A stretch of DNA of 64,000 bases from CBFDBF01 sp050293315 (GCA_050293315.1 JBNKMS010000016.1:1-64000); one strand, 5' to 3'. Shown: positions 44,404 to 53,457, numbered from the stretch's first letter. Notes: generated from the letters alone by a model not told the origin. Translations and numbers: made by a program.

Positions 44404-46023
44404 TTACTCCAAGGGCGGGCCGGGCGGCGTCCGCGGTACATTCCGCCTGTCTCGAATTACCTTTACAGGGAGTTCCCCATGACGCTGTGCAAATTGATCA
44501 ATTATCTTTTCAGATGTGAGCACAACCACGAATGAGGTTTTGGAGTGGTCACGCTTCTTCAAGTCCATTGCCAAGGCGTCAGTGGCAGATAGATCCATAT
44601 ATGAGACCACGCTCAGATCAAGCACAATGCTGTCGTCGCGATGGCGTTTAAGCAGGCCGCTTAACTGATCTATGGAGGCGTAAAACAGATGCCCCTCTGC
44701 GCGTATATGGATAGCATCTCCGGCCTGATGGGTCTTAATTTCCAGCTGCGATGCGGCCAGCACAAACATCAGCACCGATAGAGCAATAGCCATAATCAGG
44801 CCGGCCTGCAACCCAAGAAAGAGGATTGTCAGCAGCGTGAGTGCAAATACCCAAGGCTCGCCCCGCCAGGAGAAGATACGAGTGACCTCTGCCGGCTTGA
44901 TCATACTGATCCCAACCAGCATCAAGGTACCACCGATAACAGCCATCGGCATGTAGGCAAGCGGACCACCCAACAGCAGTACCAACAGCAGCACACTACC
45001 GGCAGACAGGATCCCTGCCAATGGGGTCTTGGAACCGAGTGACTGATTTAGTGCTGTCCGGTTAAAGCTTCCGGAGCCGGCAAAACTCGAAAAGAACGGG
45101 GCCAGTGTATTGGTTACCCCCTGCGCAAATACCTCTTTATCGGCGTCCACCGGCTGTTCACTACTGGCCTTCAAATCCTTCACGATCACCATGGACTGTG
45201 CAAGCCCGATCAAGGCAATGATCACGGCATCTGGCAACATGGCAAAGCCAACCAGAATATACTCCCAGTCTAATTTTGGGTGTGACAGCGGCAGTATCTG
45301 AAATGGGATATGTCCCAACAGATCCAACTCCGTATTCACCTGACTGAAAAGACCCATCACTAGCATGCCTGCGATATACCCGCCGGCAATGGCAACCAGA
45401 ATCGAGTAACGCGTGGTATAACGTTTCGCTATCAGGCCGGTTATCACCGTGATCACACCAACCACCAGACTATATGGGTTAATCAACTCGGCACCCGCAG
45501 ACGCCAAAACATAGATCTTCTCGAAGAAAAAGCGGGTATTGATCTCCGCGACCCCGAAGATACTGGTCAGAGAGGAGAGCACGAGAATAATTCCTACCCC
45601 GGTGGTGATACCCATGATTGCGGCCGGACTTAAATATTGAAAATACTTGCCGCCACGCCCCAACCAGATAAGAAACTGGATCAGCCCGATCATCAGACTT
45701 AGCAACAGAACATAATCGATATATAGTGGGCTACCGCGACCGGCATAAGGCAATACAGCAATACCGATCAAGATCGCAACGGCCGTATTCGGCCCGCCCA
45801 GCATGGAGCTGGAACCGAACAGGCTGGCAAACAGCGTAACGAAAATCGCAGTATAGAGGCCATACTCAGGTGGTAAGCCCGCCAAATAGGCAAAGGTAAT
45901 GCCTTGAGGTATTACCAGCGTAGCGCCTATCAACCCGGCCGACATCTCGGTGCGCAGATCAACCGGCTGGACTTGTTTAAACGGCCACGGGAGCATCTCT
46001 GCCAACAGACGCGGAACCTTCAC
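44404..46023 (-). CDS. SulP-family anion transporter with STAS domain
   Basis: A 539-residue inner-membrane permease: about 12-14 helices (IGATLVIPQGITFAYLAGLPPEYGLYTAIF; FAGSGSFNRTALNQSLGSKTPLAG) followed by a STAS domain (about 430-525; VVSYMDLSATDALAMDL). SulP proteins move sulfate, bicarbonate or dicarboxylates; the substrate is not determined by sequence here. The start is GTG at 46023 with GAGG upstream. It lies 60 bases after the TsdA-like cytochrome gene on the same strand, which weakly favours a sulfur oxyanion role. Confidence 0.93.
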   Translation of the reverse strand: MKVPRLLAEMLPWPFKQVQPVDLRTEMSAGLIGATLVIPQGITFAYLAGLPPEYGLYTAIFVTLFASLFGSSSMLGGPNTAVAILIGIAVLPYAGRGSPLYIDYVLLLSLMIGLIQFLIWLGRGGKYFQYLSPAAIMGITTGVGIILVLSSLTSIFGVAEINTRFFFEKIYVLASAGAELINPYSLVVGVITVITGLIAKRYTTRYSILVAIAGGYIAGMLVMGLFSQVNTELDLLGHIPFQILPLSHPKLDWEYILVGFAMLPDAVIIALIGLAQSMVIVKDLKASSEQPVDADKEVFAQGVTNTLAPFFSSFAGSGSFNRTALNQSLGSKTPLAGILSAGSVLLLVLLLGGPLAYMPMAVIGGTLMLVGISMIKPAEVTRIFSWRGEPWVFALTLLTILFLGLQAGLIMAIALSVLMFVLAASQLEIKTHQAGDAIHIRAEGHLFYASIDQLSGLLKRHRDDSIVLDLSVVSYMDLSATDALAMDLKKRDHSKTSFVVVLTSEKIIDQFAQRHGELPVKVIRDRRNVPRTPPGPPLE

Positions 46024-46083
46024 CGTACCCTCGCATACAACAGAAAAGAGATTGACTGCAGATACTGGCGGGTGGTCATCTGC

Positions 46084-46911
46084 TCACCAAAACAGGCCGG
46101 AGAACAGTTCGAATAGTTTAACCAGTTTGCTGTCCCTGGGATCCCCTGGGCGAATCTGCATATTGATATATGCAGCCACATCCAGGGCCTCCTGGTGAGT
46201 AAGGGAACGAGGTTCTCCTAACGGCATGTTCGCCCAGATATAGCCACCTGCCCGCCGGACATTGTACATACCGGCACCTTTGTTATAGGAGTGCATCCCC
46301 CAGAGAGGCGGAAACGTCGCCATCCCCTGGCCATCCAGCCCATGACAGGTTGAACAGCGTGTGAGATAGATGGCCTTGCCGTTAGCCGGATTTGGATCGA
46401 AACCTGTATCGGGGAGGGTCGGCGCGCCACGTCCATGCGGCTCTTTGCCGATCACCTGACCGTAAGAGATATAGGAGATATAGGCGGCAATAGCCAGTAC
46501 TTCGGGGGAGTCCTCTGGCGGCATGATGCCGTCGAGGCTATAGGCGAAACACTCGCGGATCCGCAACCCAATACCGTTACGCAGCCCGTTTTTGCTACGC
46601 CACTTAGGGTACATCCCGGCCACGTTGAGCGGCAGGGCGTCAGGAGTGCGTCCGGCGTTGAGATGACAATTGCTACAACGCATTCCATTGCTATTGTAAC
46701 GAGCACCATATCTCCCAGTTTCGGTTATCAGGCGATACCCGAACACCACATTACTATGGTAATCATCCAGATAGTCGCGCACCAGCAGCGTCTCAACGTC
46801 GGCTTGGCCCGCCAATAGAACACTGCTGCCGAGCAGTCCCCACGCCAACAGACCAACACCTAGACACAGTCTAATCAGCCTCCTTGCTACCAAATAGGAG
46901 GAGAACAGCAT
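46084..46911 (-). CDS. dihaem c-type cytochrome, TsdA-like (thiosulfate dehydrogenase family)
   Basis: A 275-residue exported protein with a signal peptide (about 1-35) and two haem sites, CSNCH (79-83) and CSTCH (186-190). Between them, RIRECFAYSLDG places Cys121 where TsdA carries the unusual cysteine axial ligand of haem 1; ANMPLGE near 227-233 supplies the methionine expected at haem 2. TsdA oxidises thiosulfate to tetrathionate in the periplasm, or the reverse. The ATG at 46911 is chosen for its GGAGG ten bases upstream. It is divergent from the HiPIP operon, a possible electron acceptor. Confidence 0.85.
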   Translation of the reverse strand: MLFSSYLVARRLIRLCLGVGLLAWGLLGSSVLLAGQADVETLLVRDYLDDYHSNVVFGYRLITETGRYGARYNSNGMRCSNCHLNAGRTPDALPLNVAGMYPKWRSKNGLRNGIGLRIRECFAYSLDGIMPPEDSPEVLAIAAYISYISYGQVIGKEPHGRGAPTLPDTGFDPNPANGKAIYLTRCSTCHGLDGQGMATFPPLWGMHSYNKGAGMYNVRRAGGYIWANMPLGEPRSLTHQEALDVAAYINMQIRPGDPRDSKLVKLFELFSGLFW

Positions 46912-47297
46912 TATTGAAGCACCTCCCTCTTCACCCAGGTACAACTATTTATTGTTATTAGTGAACAGCAGTACATCTATATACGAAACAGAAAATTAGC
47001 CTAAAGATAACCGTTAAAGTGCCGCTAGCATATTAATAGATATCTGATCAGTTGACGAGCTTTCAGGCGCAATATTTGTGGCTGGTATGACAACACCGAG
47101 ATACTGATTTTATGACTCTAGATAATGGGTAATTTGTGTCTATACTCAGAGACATCGGGCAATCAACCGGGATGAGTTGGCGAAGGGGAGAACACAATTC
47201 CTTCCAGTCCGTTTTTTTAGCTAAATATATCCAGACATCTGCCGAAATATTTACCTGATAATGGGAAAATATTTACCTAAATAATTGGAGTAGAGTA
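46912..47297. other. divergent regulatory region between cytochrome and HiPIP genes
   Basis: About 386 AT-rich bases without a gene. Near the HiPIP start are two direct copies of AAATATTTACCT (47245-47256 and 47267-47278), 22 bases apart, on the same helix face; AAATATTT is itself palindromic. No convincing -35/-10 pair was found. This is probably the control region for both the TsdA-like gene and the HiPIP operon. Confidence 0.5.
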
Positions 47298-47588
47298 ATG
47301 AGCATCCTGAATATCCGTACCAACCGTCGCGCCCTCCTAAAAGGGCTCCTTTCCATCCCCTTTATAGCCATCGCCAGCCGTCACGGTCGAGTCGAAGCAG
47401 AAATGCTGAGTGTAGACGACCCGGTCGCCAAGAACCTTCAATACGTTGAAGCCAGTGCTACTGCCGGACAAACCTGCGCCAACTGCAAGCTCTACGCTGG
47501 GGGTGCTGCTCCTACTGGAGGCTGCCCACTGTTCGGGGCCAAACAGGTAAAAGCTGGGGGTTGGTGTAAGTCGTGGGTAGCGAAATAG
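47298..47588 (+). CDS. high-potential iron-sulfur protein (HiPIP)
   Basis: A 96-residue precursor with a Tat-type signal (NRRALLKGLLSIPFIAIASR) and a mature domain carrying four cluster cysteines, Cys60, 63, 76 and 90 (CxxC, then spacing 12 and 13), with the family's YAGGAAPTGGCPLFG and GGWCKSW. HiPIPs are periplasmic [4Fe-4S] one-electron carriers of purple and sulfur-oxidising bacteria. GGAG lies a few bases before the ATG. Its last 16 bases overlap the next gene, a PhnD-like binding protein. Confidence 0.95.
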   Translation: MSILNIRTNRRALLKGLLSIPFIAIASRHGRVEAEMLSVDDPVAKNLQYVEASATAGQTCANCKLYAGGAAPTGGCPLFGAKQVKAGGWCKSWVAK

Positions 47589-48457
47589 TCGCACTACGAC
47601 GCCGGGTACAACATTTACACTACACCTCCCGCGCTCTTCTGCTGCTGGCACTATTGGTCTCACCGCTATTCGCAGTGGCGGAAGATGCGCTGTTGATGGG
47701 CGTTTTTCCACGCAGAAACGCGACTGCCACCTCAAAAATATTTTCACCGCTAACAAGGTACCTGGAAGCAGAGATAGGCCGTCCAATAAAACTGATGGTG
47801 GCCAAAGATTTCCCCACCTTCTGGCAAGGTGTAGTGGAAAAGCGCTACGATATAGTCCACTACAACCAATACCATTACGTGCGCTCTGCAACCGATTATA
47901 AGGTCATCGCCTGCAATGTGGAGCAGGGCCGCGACGTCATATCAGGGGCACTCTACGTAAGACGTGATAGCGGTATCACCGATATCAACCAGCTACGTAA
48001 TCACAACATCATTTTCGGTGGTGGCAAGGGCGCTATGATGAGCTACATTGTACCCCGCTATCTGCTGATGCAGGGCGGCCTCAAGGAGTCCGACTACACA
48101 ACCAGTTTTGCCAGTAATCCTCCAAACGCGGTGCTGGCGGTATACTTTAAACAGGCAGATGCCGGAGGTGCCGGTGATGTGGTATTGAACCTACCGGCAG
48201 TGACCGAGATCGCAGATCAAAATGAACTGACATATCTGGCAATAAGTAAACCGTTAAAACAGCTACCCTGGGCCGTCAAGAGAGACATGCCTGCAGCGCT
48301 ACAGCAACAGATTAAAGACCTTCTAGTACAACTTGGGAGTAGTGAACGCGGTCGGATAATTCTGAAGAGCGCACACCTGAACGGACTAAATCCAGCAACC
48401 GACAGCGACTATGATGACGCACGCAAAATCATAGCCGCACTACCTTCAGAAAACTAG
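47573..48457 (+). CDS. PhnD-like periplasmic substrate-binding protein
   Basis: A 294-residue protein with a signal peptide (SRALLLLALLVSPLFAVA) and the phosphate/phosphonate-binding fold: LLMGVFPRRNATATSKIFSPLTRYLEAEIG, the IVHYNQYHYV loop, and FGGGKGAMMSYIVPRYLLMQGG. No ABC permease or ATPase is encoded beside it; instead the gene overlaps the HiPIP gene by 16 bases and abuts a membrane GGDEF-EAL gene, so it probably acts as a ligand-sensing subunit. The only usable start is GTG at 47573. The ligand is unknown. Confidence 0.87.
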   Translation: MGSEIVALRRRVQHLHYTSRALLLLALLVSPLFAVAEDALLMGVFPRRNATATSKIFSPLTRYLEAEIGRPIKLMVAKDFPTFWQGVVEKRYDIVHYNQYHYVRSATDYKVIACNVEQGRDVISGALYVRRDSGITDINQLRNHNIIFGGGKGAMMSYIVPRYLLMQGGLKESDYTTSFASNPPNAVLAVYFKQADAGGAGDVVLNLPAVTEIADQNELTYLAISKPLKQLPWAVKRDMPAALQQQIKDLLVQLGSSERGRIILKSAHLNGLNPATDSDYDDARKIIAALPSEN

Positions 48458-50524
48458 ATGGTATTCATACAAATGCCTGCGCGCTCTCACCTTGCTGTAA
48501 AATTCGTTGCCCTCGTCGTCGGCATCCTGTCGTTGACCCTGTTGGTCAACGCCAACTGGTTCATACAACGGCAAGAAGTTGTATTACAGAAGCAACTGCT
48601 GGAACGTGGTCGTCTTGTAGGTCAAACTCTCGCCAACGTCAGCGTCGAGGCGATTCTTAGCTACGATTTCACTCTACTGGGAAGTTATGTACAGAACTCC
48701 AGTCATGAGCAGGACATTGTATTTAGCATTATCCTAGATAAAAATGACAAACCTCTAACCAACTACTTTGATGCCGCCAGCCCGCTAATACACGAACTTG
48801 CAGACGGACGAGAATTCAAATCGGCCGCCGATGTACTGCAGGCTGCAAAACAGTCTCCATCAATCAGAATAGAGGCCTTCTCGATTGTAGAGCGAGGTAA
48901 TATGTTGGGGCGTGCTGTCATCGGTATAAGCCGCACGCGGTTGGAACAGGAGTTACGCGAATTCTATACCACTCAACTGCTCATATATTGCATCATTATC
49001 ATATTTCTTAGCATGGGCATATATCTGGTTTTTCATTTCAACGTACTTCGCCCCATCATACAACTTATCGCCGGCTCAAAAAGGATCGCCAAGGGTAACT
49101 ATGATCAACCGGTAGAGATCAGCTCCAGAGACGAGATGGGCAGCCTGGCAGCGGCCTTCAATAGCATGATGCAAAAAGTCAGTGAGGATCGCACCCTGTT
49201 GAATTTACAGGCCAACTTCGATGATCTCACGGGCCTTCCAAACCGTACCCATGCAACCGAACGGCTCAGTGCGGAAATCGCCCGGGCAACGCGTAATAAT
49301 AATAGCTTTGCCATCATCTTCATAGATCTAGACAACTTCAAGTATGTCAACGACACCATGGGCCACATGGCGGGAGACAAATTACTCGCTGCACTTAGTC
49401 GCCGCTTCAACTCAGTGCTACGGGAGTCTGACGTTATTGCGCGACTGGGTGGTGATGAATTTCTTGTAATCCTCCCAACTGCTTCGCGTCCATCTGAGGC
49501 TGGCGATGTGGCGCAGCGTCTCATAGACAGCCTGAGAGATCCGATATTGATCGGCAACCGTGAAGTATATATACGCTGTAGCATGGGTATTGCCCTCCAC
49601 CCAGCCGATGGCAAAAATGCTGATGAGCTTATGGCCAATGCGGACAACGCCATGTATCAGTCAAAACTATCTCGTACAGAACACTTTAGTTTCTTCGCCC
49701 CAGAGATGAACAGAGCGATCAGGGAACGCATGGAGCTGGAGCACGACCTGCACCTCGCCCTGGAGAAAGGGCAGTTCATGCTCTACTTCCAACCAATCAT
49801 TAATACTACCACCCGGCAATCGATTGGCGCTGAGGCGTTGTTACGTTGGCACCATCCGGAGCGTGGTCTAATCCACCCCATAACCTTTATTCCACTGGCA
49901 GAGGCGACTGGGAGGATTATCCCTATCGGCCAATGGATACTACACAAGGCCCTGGAGGCGGTTCGCGATCTGCTGGAGCAAGGGATCGATCCCGGCTATG
50001 TTGCTGTAAATGTCTCCCGAGTACAGTTGACTAGTGATTTCGAGGAGACGGTGCAGAAAGCACTGGATGACACCAACCTCACACCCAGTCGTCTGCGTAT
50101 TGAGGTGACAGAGAGTTCCCTAATGGAGCACTTCGGTGAGCTGCCTGAGATACTACGCAGACTCAACGCCATCGGGGTAAAACTTATCCTGGATGATTTT
50201 GGTACGGGCTACTCGTCTCTCAACTACCTGAAGCACTTCCCTTTCCATACCCTTAAGATTGATAAAGGCTTTATCGATAGAGTGCCAGATAACGAGGCAG
50301 ACGCATCACTGGTGCGAGGCATTATCGCTATGAGCCATAGCCTTGGCCTGGATATAATCGCAGAAGGTATCGAACACGAGCATCAATACCGCTTCCTCTA
50401 CGGCTCAGGGATTGACACCATGCAGGGCTTCCTCTTTGCGCGGCCGATGTCACTCGATCTCTTTCGCAATTACCTTCTACATCCGGAACAATCAGACAAA
50501 CTCGTCCAACTACCGGTGCGCTAG
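48458..50524 (+). CDS. membrane GGDEF-EAL protein with HAMP domain
   Basis: A 688-residue protein starting one base after the PhnD-like stop. TM1 at about 13-33, a periplasmic sensor of about 130 residues, TM2 at about 166-190, HAMP (LRPIIQLIAGSKRIAKGNYDQP), GGDEF (ARLGGDEF with I-site RESD) and EAL (EALLRWHHP, DDFGTGYSSL, with AEGIEHEHQ in place of the usual AEGVETE). Both activities look possible. The tight operon suggests that the periplasmic domain reads out the PhnD-like binding protein. Confidence 0.92.
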   Translation: MVFIQMPARSHLAVKFVALVVGILSLTLLVNANWFIQRQEVVLQKQLLERGRLVGQTLANVSVEAILSYDFTLLGSYVQNSSHEQDIVFSIILDKNDKPLTNYFDAASPLIHELADGREFKSAADVLQAAKQSPSIRIEAFSIVERGNMLGRAVIGISRTRLEQELREFYTTQLLIYCIIIIFLSMGIYLVFHFNVLRPIIQLIAGSKRIAKGNYDQPVEISSRDEMGSLAAAFNSMMQKVSEDRTLLNLQANFDDLTGLPNRTHATERLSAEIARATRNNNSFAIIFIDLDNFKYVNDTMGHMAGDKLLAALSRRFNSVLRESDVIARLGGDEFLVILPTASRPSEAGDVAQRLIDSLRDPILIGNREVYIRCSMGIALHPADGKNADELMANADNAMYQSKLSRTEHFSFFAPEMNRAIRERMELEHDLHLALEKGQFMLYFQPIINTTTRQSIGAEALLRWHHPERGLIHPITFIPLAEATGRIIPIGQWILHKALEAVRDLLEQGIDPGYVAVNVSRVQLTSDFEETVQKALDDTNLTPSRLRIEVTESSLMEHFGELPEILRRLNAIGVKLILDDFGTGYSSLNYLKHFPFHTLKIDKGFIDRVPDNEADASLVRGIIAMSHSLGLDIIAEGIEHEHQYRFLYGSGIDTMQGFLFARPMSLDLFRNYLLHPEQSDKLVQLPVR

Positions 50525-50668
50525 CACTCCACAATCTATCTCCACCTGCCTGCAAATGGCAACGGTTTGTAAAAGCCATGTATAATTGATATATATCTAT
50601 TTATATAGTGCAATATAATTCAGCACACCCTTCTACCAAAACATGTGCTGTGACTTAAGGATAAGATC

Positions 50669-51022
50669 ATGCTGAAACATATTCTGCTGCTATCACTCAT
50701 ATCCACACCTATTTTGGCGAATGATGAAACTGGCAGGGTCTGTTTTGGTAAAAACCTGGCTAAGGTCTATAGCGAGCATACTGATAAACTCTACCTGAAA
50801 ATAGATGACTCAAAAAAACTCTTTTTTAATAGACCGCACGACGGCCCGGTATTAGACAACCTTGATATAGACCAAGATCATATGGTCAAGGTCTATTTCG
50901 AAGACCGGCTTGCCAGCTCATGGCAGCTAAATTTCTCCCGCCTCAACACCAAAAGCGTTATCATCTGGAGATCAGCCGGTTCCTGGCGCATGGAACCAGT
51001 TGACGAATCCAGATGTCAATAG
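50669..51022 (+). CDS. small exported protein of unknown function
   Basis: A 117-residue protein with a clear signal peptide (MLKHILLLSLISTPILA) and a ribosome site AAGGA. The mature part is about 100 residues with two cysteines (VCFGK and ESRCQ) that could form a disulfide, and no recognised domain. The upstream region is notably AT-rich. It is followed 62 bases later by the SGNH hydrolase. Confidence 0.7.
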   Translation: MLKHILLLSLISTPILANDETGRVCFGKNLAKVYSEHTDKLYLKIDDSKKLFFNRPHDGPVLDNLDIDQDHMVKVYFEDRLASSWQLNFSRLNTKSVIIWRSAGSWRMEPVDESRCQ

Positions 51023-51084
51023 TGTATGTAACTCAACCTGCGTAAATTAAATATCCACTCCAAACAGAAACAGTGGAGACGATC

Positions 51085-51834
51085 ATGTCACGGACAACTA
51101 CATTATTGTTACTACTACTAATATCTCTACAGGTCGCTGCAGCCGAACCACTCAATATAGTTACACTCGGTGACAGCCTCACACAGGGAGATGGCGATGA
51201 CGGGGCCGGCGGTGGTTATCCAGCCCGACTACAGAAGTTGTTGGCAGGCAGTAATCCAGGCTCTACCCTGCGCAATCTAGGTCAATCTGGATGGACCTCT
51301 GACGACCTGATAAACACTCAACTGCAACCGGCCGTAGCAGTACTGCAGGCAACACCCCCAAACCAGACCCGGGTTGCCCTCGTCTGGATCGGCAGTAACG
51401 ACCTGTTTGGACTCTACAACTGGGTGTGTGATAACGACTACAAAAACAACTTTGCAGCCTGCGAGAGGGACGGTGAATCAAACTTCCGTAACAACCTGCA
51501 GAATATTATCTCTACCCTGAAGGGAGCGGGAGCTAAGGTCTATATCGCCCTGCTGGACGACCAATCAAAACGCCCAGTAATGAGCAACTCGGAACTACGC
51601 AGCAGCAACTTTGATAGTATATCTGCCGACGATGTCCCCAGGATGTCGGCACAGACCGCCAAATACAATGGGATCATAAGACAACTGGCTACACAGCATG
51701 GAGCAGCAATCGTGGATTTTCTCAATACCACACTATTCGAAGATTCCGCAACCCTGGCCGAAGATGGCAATCACCCGAACGCAGCGGGGTACGACGCTAT
51801 TGCTGAAAAGTGGCATCAAAGCATAACTCAATAG
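51085..51834 (+). CDS. exported SGNH/GDSL hydrolase
   Basis: A 249-residue enzyme with a signal peptide (MSRTTTLLLLLLISLQVAAA) and all four SGNH blocks: GDSLTQG (Ser), the NLGQSGWTSDD Gly block, GSNDLFG (Asn) and EDGNHPNAAGY (Asp-His). It is an esterase or lipase acting in the periplasm or outside. The ATG at 51085 with GGAG upstream is preferred to a GTG four codons earlier. Substrate unknown. Confidence 0.92.
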   Translation: MSRTTTLLLLLLISLQVAAAEPLNIVTLGDSLTQGDGDDGAGGGYPARLQKLLAGSNPGSTLRNLGQSGWTSDDLINTQLQPAVAVLQATPPNQTRVALVWIGSNDLFGLYNWVCDNDYKNNFAACERDGESNFRNNLQNIISTLKGAGAKVYIALLDDQSKRPVMSNSELRSSNFDSISADDVPRMSAQTAKYNGIIRQLATQHGAAIVDFLNTTLFEDSATLAEDGNHPNAAGYDAIAEKWHQSITQ

Positions 51835-51875
51835 CCGCATCACCATGGATACCCCCAAACTATGAGTATCAAAAT

Positions 51876-52286
51876 ATGAAGAGTTGTCGGGAGTGCAGCA
51901 ATAAAGTATCTGAACAGGCCATCTCTTGCCCGAACTGTGGGGCCCCATATCCCGCCAGAGAACAGTGGGACGGATGGGGCTATGAGTATAAATCGCAAAC
52001 TACGCTATTTGGACTGCCACTACTTCATATCGCTTTCAAGTTTCGCCCAAACTTTGTACCGGTGCCGGCAAAAGGAATTATTGCTATCGGTCAATTTGCT
52101 TGCGGCATCATTACGATTTCACAATTTGGTTTAGGAATAATCAGTATCAGTCAATTTGCAATTGCCGGTTACGCCTTGGCCCAGATCGCCTTCGCTTACT
52201 CATTGATTGCGCAAATAGGGATCTATATCCATGAAGGACATGGCCAGATTGTAACAAGCTTAAGTGAACTACTAACCCACCTGTAA
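51876..52286 (+). CDS. zinc-ribbon protein with five decapeptide repeats
   Basis: A 136-residue protein: zinc ribbon with Cys4/Cys7 and Cys18/Cys21, a linker, then five exact ten-residue units from 71 to 120 following [IL]-x-Q-[FI] with small and beta-branched residues between. The regular period suggests a solenoid or a pair of membrane-lining helices rather than an ordinary enzyme. The ATG at 51876 starts directly at the ribbon (MKSCREC). I do not recognise the family's function. Confidence 0.8.
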   Translation: MKSCRECSNKVSEQAISCPNCGAPYPAREQWDGWGYEYKSQTTLFGLPLLHIAFKFRPNFVPVPAKGIIAIGQFACGIITISQFGLGIISISQFAIAGYALAQIAFAYSLIAQIGIYIHEGHGQIVTSLSELLTHL

Positions 52287-52538
52287 TCTCCTCATTACAA
52301 CATGTTTCCCCTTTGAGACATATGCACACATTTGCATGAGACATATGTCAACATACTAGCGGGCATGCATACTCATGTAATTGAATATAGATCACTTAAA
52401 TCGGCAAAAAGGTAGTACATCTCATATCTGCTTATCTACTATTTTTACAATCTCATAACTGTGAGCCAGTTAACTGCGGGTTCTCATTTCTCCTGTAGCA
52501 TCGCGCTTTCCAACATTAATGTAATTAAGGAGAATGCA

Positions 52539-53189
52539 ATGAGATACTCCACTACTTTAGGATGTGTCGCTGTTTTATGTGTTGCACTTGTCGGTAACGC
52601 CAATGCCACTACCGCTCAATTTAGTGATTCGCTGGATTTAACAAACCTGCAATACAATGTTGAGACCAACATGGGCTCAGCAATTGCCGCAGCGGACATA
52701 AAGCGCTTTGATATGGGTACCGGATGGGAAGGCGCAATGGAGTTTCTACTCACTACCAGCTCCTACTACTCACTTCCCACCTCCCTTGGTATCGCCCTGA
52801 CTACAGACCCGAATGACACCCTGTTCAACGACCCAAGTCCGTTTCTGCAACTGGTGGACCCGGATGCAGTAACCGATTTTTTCAATGACAATGTTCTCGG
52901 CTGGGTATTTTACAGCTGGGGTTCAAACATCACCCCGGGCGGAACTACCGACGTAATGGCTGCATTTACCAACCCTCCGGTATTTGATCCCAATGAGCAC
53001 TACTACGCATTTGTCGCCGGTGGCTCAGTAATTCCACTCACCGTTGCTATCGATCTGGTTGTCAACGATGAAACTGGAGCTGGGGACGTTGGCGCTGTAC
53101 CCATACCGGCCGCCGTCTGGCTGTTCGGATCAGGCATTGCGGGACTGCTTGGGATCACAAGACGCAAGAGGGCTGCACTGGCCGCATAA
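52539..53189 (+). CDS. VPLPA-CTERM/PEP-CTERM sorted exported protein
   Basis: A 216-residue protein with an N-terminal signal (cleavage after GNANA), a Gly/Asp/Thr-rich body, and the C-terminal VPIPAAVWLFGSGIAGLLGI followed by TRRKR: a sorting motif, one hydrophobic helix and a basic tail. Exosortase systems recognise this signal; none is encoded in the window. AAGGAG lies six bases before the ATG. The body has no recognised domain; such proteins are often exopolysaccharide-associated. Confidence 0.9.
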   Translation: MRYSTTLGCVAVLCVALVGNANATTAQFSDSLDLTNLQYNVETNMGSAIAAADIKRFDMGTGWEGAMEFLLTTSSYYSLPTSLGIALTTDPNDTLFNDPSPFLQLVDPDAVTDFFNDNVLGWVFYSWGSNITPGGTTDVMAAFTNPPVFDPNEHYYAFVAGGSVIPLTVAIDLVVNDETGAGDVGAVPIPAAVWLFGSGIAGLLGITRRKRAALAA

Positions 53190-53239
53190 CGCAGCGGATG
53201 ATATGAATCCAAACTAGAGTAGAGTATCTAATGCAACAA

Positions 53240-53265
53240 GGCCCCCGCACTCCGGGGGCCTTTTT
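53240..53265 (+). terminator. intrinsic terminator after the VPLPA-CTERM gene
   Basis: Hairpin GGCCCCCG/CGGGGGCC with a five-base loop followed directly by TTTTT, 50 bases after the stop. Confidence 0.9.
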
Positions 53266-53294
53266 CAATCCATCAAATAATCCCCCCTCCCCAC

Positions 53295-53324
53295 TTGACT
53301 ACCGCCGGCCAATAGAGGCATTAT
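53295..53324 (+). promoter_or_regulatory. possible promoter of EamA leader
   Basis: TTGACT (53295-53300), 18-base spacer, CATTAT (53319-53324), located after the previous terminator and about 190 bases before the transporter ATG, which leaves an RNA leader ending in the hairpin at 53458-53500. Confidence 0.4.
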
Positions 53325-53457
53325 GCGCCGATGAATTTCTCACACGCCAAAACTATGGTCATTATTCCGGTACGAGCCGCCCTGTGGCGTTTCGTTTCGG
53401 TCCGTTGGCGTTTGGAAGATATATGTTAGCTTAGCTAGTTACTAGAATTATCAATCT

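Noticed and set aside
47337..47891. 184-residue open frame antisense to the HiPIP and PhnD-like genes
   Set aside because: Both plus-strand genes have unmistakable family motifs; the antisense frame has none.
53231..53434. Possible 67-residue gene between the VPLPA-CTERM and EamA genes
   Set aside because: It starts just before and runs through a strong terminator and has no ribosome site or homology; the stretch is better explained as terminator plus leader RNA.
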